This document shows positions 1 to 4,662 of a stretch of DNA of 5,969 nt, in pieces. The DNA is taken from contig JAGNYY010000045.1 of assembly GCA_017984715.1 (NCBI GenBank), forward strand, positions 1-5,969, written 5' to 3'. The notes below the pieces were generated by a model. The model had not been told where the DNA came from and did not search any database. It worked only from the letters and a program-made list of their open reading frames with translations. This stretch comes from Rhodoluna sp. Its GTDB lineage: Bacteria; Actinomycetota; Actinomycetes; Actinomycetales; Microbacteriaceae. Each line of letters starts with the position of its first letter. Within the stretch, counting starts at the first letter, position 1. A program made the translations under genes and the position numbers.

Positions 1-1040
1 GAGCTGGTGTAAGGCGCAAGGTGAATCATCTTGGCGCCGGCATCCTGGTGCTGACCCTCACCTGCAAAAGCAACCGACAGGGTCTCGCCGCGGGCGTGCT
101 CGCCAGCAAGGATGACCGCCGGGTACTTCATGGTGACCTTGGAACCAATGTTTCCGTCGATCCACTCCATGGTTGCGCCTTCGTGGCAAATCGCACGCTT
201 GGTTACCAGGTTGTAGACGTTGTTTGACCAGTTCTGGATGGTCGTGTACCGAACACGAGCACCCTTCTTGATGATGATTTCGACAACTGCTGAGTGCAGT
301 GAGTCCGAGTTGTAAATTGGCGCGGTGCAGCCCTCGATGTAGTGCACGTATGAATCTTCATCGGCGATGATGAGGGTGCGTTCGAACTGACCCATGTTCT
401 CGGTGTTGATGCGGAAGTAGGCCTGCAGAGGAATCTCGACGTGAACACCCTTTGGAACGTAAACGAATGAGCCACCAGACCAAACGGCGGTGTTCAGCGC
501 TGCAAACTTGTTGTCGCCCGCTGGGATAACGGTGCCGAAGTACTCCTTGAAAATCTCCGGGTGCTCTTTTAGAGCGGTGTCGGTGTCAAGGAAGATGACG
601 CCCTGGGCCTCTAGGTCTTCACGAATCTGGTGGTAAACAACCTCAGACTCATACTGGGCGGCAACACCGGCAACTAGACGGCTGCGCTCGGCCTCTGGAA
701 TGCCTAGGCGCTCGTAGGTGTTCTTGATGTCGTCTGGCAGGTCTTCCCAGCTGGTGGCTTGCTTTTCGGTTGAACGAACGAAGTACTTGATGTTGTCAAA
801 GTCGATTCCCGAGAGGTCTGAGCCCCAGGTAGGCATTGGCTTCTTGAGGAAGTACTCGTAGCCACGCATACGGCGCTCGAGCATCCATGCTGGTTCGCTC
901 TTCTTGCCAGAGATGTCGGCAACGACTTCTGTGTTGATTCCGCGACGCGCGTTGGTTCCCGCTGCGTCTGAGTCTGACCAACCAAATTCGTAGACGCCTA
1001 GGCTGTCTAGTTCTGGGCGGTCGATGATGATGTCGGACAA
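1..1040 (-). CDS. sufB: Fe-S cluster assembly scaffold protein SufB (5' part, runs off left edge)
   Basis: SufB forms the cytosolic SufBC2D complex that builds Fe-S clusters from sulfur delivered by SufS with SufU or SufE and passes them to apoproteins. The visible 346 codons begin [15 protein letters not shown] and read without interruption to the edge; actinobacterial SufB is about 470 residues, so roughly three quarters is here. Recognisable family blocks are [15 protein letters not shown] (about 55-69), [21 protein letters not shown] (about 190-210), the YIEGCTAP block with Cys238 (apparent equivalent of E. coli Cys254) and [13 protein letters not shown] with Cys285. The C-terminal region holding the catalytic Cys equivalent to E. 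coli Cys405 lies outside the window. The TTG start is chosen because GAGGAGG lies 5 nt upstream and no in-frame ATG occurs before residue 53. It is divergent from ctaA with no sufR-like gene between them. sufD, sufC and sufS probably follow beyond the edge (inference). About a third of its leucines are CTA, as in tkt. The family assignment is very secure. Confidence 0.96.
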   Translation of the reverse strand, partial: MSDIIIDRPELDSLGVYEFGWSDSDAAGTNARRGINTEVVADISGKKSEPAWMLERRMRGYEYFLKKPMPTWGSDLSGIDFDNIKYFVRSTEKQATSWEDLPDDIKNTYERLGIPEAERSRLVAGVAAQYESEVVYHQIREDLEAQGVIFLDTDTALKEHPEIFKEYFGTVIPAGDNKFAALNTAVWSGGSFVYVPKGVHVEIPLQAYFRINTENMGQFERTLIIADEDSYVHYIEGCTAPIYNSDSLHSAVVEIIIKKGARVRYTTIQNWSNNVYNLVTKRAICHEGATMEWIDGNIGSKVTMKYPAVILAGEHARGETLSVAFAGEGQHQDAGAKMIHLAPYTS

Positions 1041-1045
1041 GCCGG

Positions 1046-1052
1046 CCTCCTC
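1046..1052 (-). promoter_or_regulatory. Strong Shine-Dalgarno of sufB
   Basis: On the minus strand the sequence is GAGGAGG, followed by a 5-nt spacer and the TTG start at 1040. It is close to a perfect anti-16S match, and it is what decides the TTG start for sufB. Confidence 0.85.
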
Positions 1053-1066
1053 TATATTTTGCGGAT

Positions 1067-1082
1067 TCGAGTGTTCTCTCGA
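1067..1082. repeat. Inverted repeat in the sufB leader (TCGAG-N6-CTCGA)
   Basis: The arms TCGAG (1067-1071) and CTCGA (1078-1082) are perfectly complementary, separated by TGTTCT. The repeat lies 14 bp upstream of the sufB Shine-Dalgarno and about 27 bp from the start codon, so in a sufB transcript it would be a 5' UTR hairpin or an operator near the promoter. A 5-bp-arm repeat can occur by chance in about 240 bp, so the function is only a suggestion. Confidence 0.35.
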
Positions 1083-1266
1083 CCCGTTAAGTCTTTGTTT
1101 TCAACTTGGTTCCAGCGTGGTTCATTCCCCCGCCGAGAGCCGACTTTGAAGAAGATTTGCTGTGTCAAACTAGAAGTGTCTGAACCCGGCGTCATTGCCG
1201 AAAAAGCGTTGAATCTAGGCATAAGTTTAGTTCGCACTTGGTTGGAATGTAAGACCCAAACGCCAC

Positions 1267-1272
1267 GAAAGG
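1267..1272 (+). promoter_or_regulatory. Probable Shine-Dalgarno of ctaA
   Basis: GAAAGG, 11 nt before the TTG at 1284. It is a weak match with slightly long spacing, but the only purine-rich site near the point where CtaA homology begins, and so it favours 1284 over the longer open frame. Confidence 0.45.
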
Positions 1273-1283
1273 TAAAGATTCGA

Positions 1284-2183
1284 TTGATTAGAAGTCTGTT
1301 TTCGGCAGCCCGAATCCCTCTATACGTCTGGGCTTCGCTGGTTAGTCAGATCTTGATTGTGGTTACCGGAGGCGTAGTGCGTCTGACCGGCTCGGGCCTC
1401 GGCTGCCCGACCTGGCCTAAGTGCACTGCAGAGTCGCTGGTGAACACCCCCGAGATGGGAATTCACGGCATCATCGAGTTTGCCAACCGTCTTTTGACTT
1501 TCGTGCTCGCCCTAGTCGCGGTGCTGACCTTCGTCACAATCGTTCGCCTGGGCAAGAAGCTTCGAAAGGGCTTGTTCGCCCCAGCACTCATCCTTGGGCT
1601 TGGAATTCCAGCGCAAGCAGTGCTAGGTGGCTTCACGGTTCTCTTCAACTTGAACCCATGGTTCGTCGGCGCGCACTTTGTGCTGAGTGCATACATGATT
1701 GCGGTTGCCTCGGTGTTGGTATGGCGCGCCATCAAGTCTGAGCACACTCCGGTTACGCCAGCTATCTGGTCAATGGTCAACCCGATTGCCGTGAGCGGCA
1801 TCATCACGATTTTGGTGGGTGTGCTGGTGACCGGCGCAGGGCCGCACTCTGGCGACGCAGAGAGCCCACGCAACGGCTTAGACCTAGAGGTTTGGCAGCA
1901 CTTCCACAGCTACCCGGGCTACGTCATGCTGGGGCTGATCGTTTTGCAACTGACCTTGATCGTTCGTCGAGACGCCAAGTGGCTGGGGAGCTTCCAGGCC
2001 AAGGTGGTCTTCGGATTGCTGGTGACCTCAATCTTCCAGGCAATCATCGGAGTGGTTCAGGCTCGTCTGGGTGTGCCGCCGCTACTGGTTGGCATCCACA
2101 TGCTCGGTGCTGCCTCGCTTTGCTCTTTGCTCACCTTCCAATGGTTGGTCATTCGCGGTAAGCAGTCAGTCAAGGCGGAATAG
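1284..2183 (+). CDS. ctaA: Heme A synthase (COX15/CtaA family)
   Basis: This integral membrane protein converts heme O to heme A, the prosthetic group of aa3-type cytochrome c oxidase, by oxidising the C8 methyl to a formyl group. From the TTG at 1284 it is 299 residues, normal for bacterial CtaA, with about eight hydrophobic segments (near 12-32, 68-88, 99-119, 126-147, 163-184, 210-226, 241-260, 266-290). Visible signatures are VTGGVVRLTGSGLGCPTWPKC (27-47), with the first-loop cysteine pair Cys41/Cys47, then IHGIIEFANRLLTF (60-73) with Glu65, His131 in GAHF, the His206/His208 pair and His272 in GIHMLGA. Asn68 sits where B. subtilis CtaA has heme-ligand His60; this may be usual for the actinobacterial subgroup. 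The frame is open to 1059, but homology begins near 1310. The TTG at 1284 has AAAGG 11 nt upstream and is the best start; TTG 1242 is an alternative. The stop is 2 nt before phr. The start is moderately sure, the function very sure. Confidence 0.93.
   Translation: MIRSLFSAARIPLYVWASLVSQILIVVTGGVVRLTGSGLGCPTWPKCTAESLVNTPEMGIHGIIEFANRLLTFVLALVAVLTFVTIVRLGKKLRKGLFAPALILGLGIPAQAVLGGFTVLFNLNPWFVGAHFVLSAYMIAVASVLVWRAIKSEHTPVTPAIWSMVNPIAVSGIITILVGVLVTGAGPHSGDAESPRNGLDLEVWQHFHSYPGYVMLGLIVLQLTLIVRRDAKWLGSFQAKVVFGLLVTSIFQAIIGVVQARLGVPPLLVGIHMLGAASLCSLLTFQWLVIRGKQSVKAE
2172..2178 (+). promoter_or_regulatory. Shine-Dalgarno of phr inside the end of ctaA
   Basis: AAGGCGG lies 7 nt before the GTG at 2186 and is embedded in the last codons of ctaA. 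This arrangement, with a 2-nt gap between stop and start, is typical of translational coupling and decides the GTG start of the photolyase. Confidence 0.6.
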
Positions 2184-2185
2184 CC

Positions 2186-3568
2186 GTGGCAAGGCTCTTT
2201 TGGTTTAGGCGTGACCTGCGACTAAACGACAACCCGGCTCTGAATGCCGCTATCCGTGGCAGCGTCGCCGATGGTGACAGCAAGGTGGCGGCTGTTTACG
2301 CGGTTGACCTGGATGCCTTCCACGCATTGAGCGGAATCCGCCAACACTCACTGGTTGCCTCGCTTGATTCGTTGGGCGCATCGATGGATCGAATGCTCAC
2401 CATCAGACATGCTTCCGCCGCCTCTGGAGTGACTGTCGCTCAGGCACTGGTTGCCCAGGCTCTGGCTGCGGGTGCAAAGACAGTTCACGCAACGCGTGCT
2501 TTCGACCCGGCCGGTGTAGCCGAGCAAAACGCAGTGGGTGTCGCGCTCGCCGAAGTGGGTGTGTTTCTCGAGTTGACCGGCAGCTATTACGCGGTCGACC
2601 CGGGAACGGTTGGCAAACCCGACGGAAGCCCATACAAGGTCTATACGCCATTCTTCAAGCGTTGGTTCGAACTCGGCTGGTCGAAGCCAGAGGCGCTCGC
2701 CGAAGGTCACACCTGGTTCATAGCTGAGGCCTGCCAAGGTCGGCCAACACCATCCAAGGAAAGCCCTTTTCAGATAAAGGCCGGTGAAGCTTTCGCTTTG
2801 CGAACCTGGGAGCGGTTCAAGACTCGTGCGCTCTTCAACTATGACGAAATGCGCAACCGTGCCGACCTTAGCGGCACTTCGCACCTGAGCCACGCTCTCG
2901 CTTTTGGCGAGATTCACCCTAGAACGCTGCTTGCTGAACTTGCCGACTCCCCCGGTCACAACGTTTTCCGCAAAGAAATCGCCTGGCGCGAGTTTTATGC
3001 AGATGTGCTGTGGCACAACCCGCACACGGTTACCGAGTACTACGAGCCTCGCTTTGCAGAAATGCGCTACGACACCGGCTCGGAAGCCGAGGCCAAGTTT
3101 GAGGCCTGGAAGCAAGGCAAAACGGGTTACCCGATGGTCGACGCTGGCATGCGCCAGCTGCTTGCCGATGGCTGGGTGCACAACCGCGTTCGCATGATTG
3201 TGGCCTCGTTTTTAGTCAAGGATCTTCACCTTGAATGGCAACTTGGCGCGGCTTGGTTTGAGGAAAACCTGACTGACTTCGACCCTGCCTCAAACGCCCA
3301 CGGATGGCAGTGGACCGCCGGTTGCGGCACGGACGCCTCGCCCTATTACCGAGTCTTCAACCCGATTCTTCAGGGCTATAAGTTTGACCCTCGCGGCGCT
3401 TACGTGCGCAAATATGTTCCTGAACTTGCCCACATCCTGGATGACGGCATTCACGAACCTTGGAATCGCTTAGATGGTTTAGTACACGGTTATCCGGCGC
3501 CGATTGTTGATCACTCGGTTGAACGCGATGAGTCGTTGGCTCGATTGGCCGAGATCAAGAAAGCTTAA
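2186..3568 (+). CDS. phr: Deoxyribodipyrimidine photolyase, class I CPD type
   Basis: This cytosolic FAD enzyme uses blue/near-UV light to split cyclobutane pyrimidine dimers. It is 460 residues (E. coli PhrB has 472) and starts at GTG with the canonical MARLFWFRRDLRLNDN. Residues 1 to about 130 form the Rossmann-like antenna domain; about 205-460 form the helical FAD domain. FAD-pocket features are Tyr219, GTSHLS (230-235) and ASNAHGWQW (368-376), with Asn370 matching E. coli Asn378. Dimer-binding Glu264 and Trp267 (EIAW) match E. coli Glu274/Trp277. Arg334 and Met337 match Arg342/Met345; the Met favours CPD over (6-4) activity. Trp374 and Trp351 match the proximal and middle triad tryptophans (382, 359), but the distal Trp306 is missing, with Tyr295 nearby after a 3-residue insertion. 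The antenna chromophore cannot be told. It follows ctaA by 2 nt, so it is probably co-transcribed, and it converges on ctaB. Only 1 of 40 leucines is CTA, unlike sufB and tkt. Confidence 0.95.
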   Translation: MARLFWFRRDLRLNDNPALNAAIRGSVADGDSKVAAVYAVDLDAFHALSGIRQHSLVASLDSLGASMDRMLTIRHASAASGVTVAQALVAQALAAGAKTVHATRAFDPAGVAEQNAVGVALAEVGVFLELTGSYYAVDPGTVGKPDGSPYKVYTPFFKRWFELGWSKPEALAEGHTWFIAEACQGRPTPSKESPFQIKAGEAFALRTWERFKTRALFNYDEMRNRADLSGTSHLSHALAFGEIHPRTLLAELADSPGHNVFRKEIAWREFYADVLWHNPHTVTEYYEPRFAEMRYDTGSEAEAKFEAWKQGKTGYPMVDAGMRQLLADGWVHNRVRMIVASFLVKDLHLEWQLGAAWFEENLTDFDPASNAHGWQWTAGCGTDASPYYRVFNPILQGYKFDPRGAYVRKYVPELAHILDDGIHEPWNRLDGLVHGYPAPIVDHSVERDESLARLAEIKKA

Positions 3569-3595
3569 GTAGGCGCGGCCCGAAGAAAAAGTTCT
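3569..3595. other. Convergent phr / ctaB gap without a clear terminator
   Basis: Only 27 bp separate the two stop codons. The short AT-rich arms AAGAA/TTCTT (3582-3595) and the palindrome GTTC-TTTA-GAAC (3591-3602), which overlaps the ctaB stop, could form weak hairpins. There is no GC-rich stem with a T-run in either direction. The two convergent transcripts may therefore overlap or end by Rho. Confidence 0.5.
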
Positions 3596-4468
3596 TTAGA
3601 ACGGCAACAGTGGGTCAATAGCGATGACCACGAACAACAGTGTCAGATAGGTGTTCGCCATGTGGAAGAGGCGCATTGGGTTCTTAACCTCGCCCTGCAT
3701 TCCCTGGCGATAAAGGCGATAGGCCTCGATTACAAACCAGCCACCGGCGACAACCGAAACCACGATGTAAGCCCAGCCCATTTGAGCTACTGGGATGAGT
3801 AGCAGCGCTGAGGTAACCATCGCCCACGAGTAAAGAATGATCTGGATGGCCACGGTAGAAGATTTGCGGACAACCGGAAGCATTGGAACACCTGCGTTTG
3901 CATAGTCTTCTTTGTAGCGCATCGAGAGTGGCCAGTAGTGCGGTGGCGTCCAGAGGAAAATCACCAGGAAAAGTACCCATGCAGCAGGGTCGACACGGCC
4001 GGTGACTGCTGCCCAACCAATGAGAACCGGCATCGCCCCCGCAGCCCCACCCCAAACGATGTTCTGTGGGGTGCGGCGCTTCAGTAGCAACGTGTAAACG
4101 AAAACATAAAAAAGAATGGCGGCCAGAGAAAGCGATGCCGCTAGCCAGTTCGTGAAGATGCCGAGCCACAAAATAGAGGCGACACCGATGACCCAAGAGA
4201 AAACAAGAGCTTCTCGCTTTGAAAGCTCGCCGGTAACCAAAGGGCGCCCCTTGGTTCGACCCATGATCTTGTCGATGTCAGCATCTATGTAGCAGTTGAA
4301 GGCGTTTGCCGAACCAGCGCTGAGCGCGCCACCGACGAGGGTGGCGAGGACTAGCCAGAGACTGGGAATGCCCTGCTGGGCCAGAATCATGGTCGGAACC
4401 GTGGTAATCAAAAGCAGCTCAATCACGCGTGGTTTGGTGAGAGCGATGTAGGCCTTGATTTTGTTCAT
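3596..4468 (-). CDS. ctaB: Protoheme IX farnesyltransferase (heme O synthase)
   Basis: A UbiA-family membrane prenyltransferase that adds a farnesyl group from farnesyl diphosphate to heme b, giving heme O, the substrate of CtaA. From the ATG at 4468 it is 290 residues, normal for CtaB/CyoE, with about nine hydrophobic segments. The first Mg-diphosphate motif is NCYIDADID (Asn58, Asp62, Asp66), followed by [11 protein letters not shown] (70-80). The second acidic loop is [14 protein letters not shown] (185-198), preceded by [11 protein letters not shown] (172-182), which is diagnostic of heme O synthases. The frame can be extended 16 codons to a TTG at 4516, but those residues (with Cys and His) do not resemble CtaB, and homology starts at the [10 protein letters not shown] block. 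Neither start has a good ribosome site, so an almost leaderless mRNA from the ATG is possible. It is divergent from tkt and convergent with phr. Function is very secure; the start is less so. Confidence 0.94.
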   Translation of the reverse strand: MNKIKAYIALTKPRVIELLLITTVPTMILAQQGIPSLWLVLATLVGGALSAGSANAFNCYIDADIDKIMGRTKGRPLVTGELSKREALVFSWVIGVASILWLGIFTNWLAASLSLAAILFYVFVYTLLLKRRTPQNIVWGGAAGAMPVLIGWAAVTGRVDPAAWVLFLVIFLWTPPHYWPLSMRYKEDYANAGVPMLPVVRKSSTVAIQIILYSWAMVTSALLLIPVAQMGWAYIVVSVVAGGWFVIEAYRLYRQGMQGEVKNPMRLFHMANTYLTLLFVVIAIDPLLPF

Positions 4469-4522
4469 TTCGACTAAGTCTAAATCAATGTGACAACGCC
4501 GTATTCCTTCGGTCAATCAAAA

Positions 4523-4543
4523 GCCCGAAAACCCTCTTCGGGT
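4523..4543. repeat. CCCGAA-N7-TTCGGG stem-loop upstream of ctaB
   Basis: The arms CCCGAA (4524-4529) and TTCGGG (4537-4542) are perfectly complementary around a 7-nt loop, extendable by one G-T pair. Read on the minus strand, toward ctaB, the stem is followed by CTTTTGATT, giving it the look of a short intrinsic terminator or attenuator about 55 nt before the ctaB ATG. Read on the plus strand, a T-run follows only after about seven nt. It could equally be an operator between the two genes. Confidence 0.45.
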
Positions 4544-4552
4544 ATAGACTTT

Positions 4553-4589
4553 TTCCATTGGGAACAAGGCGCGATTTTGCGCGGTTTCC
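4553..4589. repeat. Compound inverted repeats upstream of tkt
   Basis: Two nested or overlapping dyads lie here: TTCC-ATTG-GGAA (4553-4564) and CGCG-ATTTTG-CGCG (4570-4583). The GGAAC arm can also pair with GTTTCC (4584-4589), enclosing the CGCG dyad in a longer imperfect hairpin with a bulge. If tkt is transcribed from the candidate -10 at 4617 this lies upstream of the promoter and would be an operator; if transcription begins earlier it would be leader RNA. Confidence 0.35.
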
Positions 4590-4616
4590 AACCTAACGAT
4601 GGCGACGGCGCCGAAA

Positions 4617-4622
4617 TCTAAT
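4617..4622 (+). promoter_or_regulatory. Candidate -10 element of tkt
   Basis: TCTAAT matches TATAAT at five of six positions. It would place the transcript start near 4629 and give a 34-nt leader that includes the Shine-Dalgarno. There is no recognisable -35 hexamer 16-18 nt upstream, so an activator or a weak -35 would be needed. Confidence 0.3.
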
Positions 4623-4650
4623 TGACCAAGTCTCATGACTTACATAATTC

Positions 4651-4657
4651 GAAGGAG
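4651..4657 (+). promoter_or_regulatory. Strong Shine-Dalgarno of tkt
   Basis: GAAGGAG with a 5-nt spacer to the TTG at 4663. It fixes TTG as the start, since no in-frame ATG occurs until residue 58, which lies after the catalytic GHPG motif. Confidence 0.85.
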
Positions 4658-4662
4658 CTGTC

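Larger units (their letters stand above)
1041..1283. other. Divergent sufB / ctaA intergenic region
   Basis: This 243-bp region must carry the promoters of both sufB (leftward) and ctaA-phr (rightward). It contains the sufB Shine-Dalgarno, the inverted repeat at 1067-1082 and the weak ctaA ribosome site near 1268-1272. A perfect TTGACA -35 hexamer lies on the minus strand at 1163-1168, but nothing like a -10 follows at 16-18 nt. On the plus strand TTGCCG (1195-1200) with CATAAG (1220-1225) has a long 19-nt spacer. I can assign neither promoter firmly. The ctaA frame stays open up to 1059, but the encoded residues look unlike a CtaA N-terminus, so I treat this stretch as non-coding. Confidence 0.6.
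4469..4662. other. Divergent ctaB / tkt intergenic region
   Basis: This 194-bp region holds the leftward ctaB promoter and the rightward tkt promoter. It has two inverted repeats (4524-4542 and the compound one at 4553-4589), a candidate -10 for tkt at 4617-4622 and the strong tkt Shine-Dalgarno at 4651-4657. On the minus strand TATACC (4541-4546) could act as a ctaB -10, but its best -35 (TTGTTC) is only 15 nt away. No promoter here is a clean consensus match. Confidence 0.6.

Noticed and set aside
21..985. Short open frames on both strands inside sufB (21-227, 203-475, 704-985)
   Set aside because: All lie in wrong frames of the conserved sufB coding sequence, which reads without interruption from 1040 to the edge.
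1140..1168. Perfect TTGACA -35 on the minus strand as a sufB promoter
   Set aside because: The hexamer at 16-18 nt downstream (AGTCGG and neighbours) bears no resemblance to a -10 element.
1052..1237. 61-codon minus-strand ORF ahead of sufB
   Set aside because: It ends just before the sufB Shine-Dalgarno and could look like a leader peptide, but its GTG or ATG starts have no ribosome site and the composition is unremarkable. It probably reflects chance openness of the intergenic region.
1059..1283. 75-residue N-terminal extension of ctaA
   Set aside because: The frame is open to a TTG at 1059, but the added residues are polar and unlike CtaA, and they would overlap the sufB leader and ribosome site on the other strand. 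The family length fits a start at 1284.
2348..3181. 277-codon open frame on the minus strand inside phr
   Set aside because: It is wholly antisense to a gene with unmistakable photolyase motifs, shows no recognisable domain, and has no ribosome site. It is a by-product of the phr codon pattern.
3582..3602. Intrinsic terminator between phr and ctaB
   Set aside because: The only dyads are short and AT-rich, with no GC stem and no proper T-run; not enough to call a terminator.
3684..4196. 170-codon open frame on the minus strand, out of frame within ctaB
   Set aside because: It overlaps the conserved heme O synthase frame on the same strand. Its residues are rich in H, G, S and R without any domain pattern.
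4469..4516. 16-residue N-terminal extension of ctaB from TTG 4516
   Set aside because: It has no ribosome site, the residues are unlike other CtaB N-termini, and homology starts just after the ATG at 4468. Kept only as an alternative start.
4622..4650. TTGACC with CATAAT or TAATTC as a tkt promoter
   Set aside because: The hexamers look good (spacing 15 or 17), but the transcript would start near 4655, inside the strong GAAGGAG ribosome site, leaving no usable leader.
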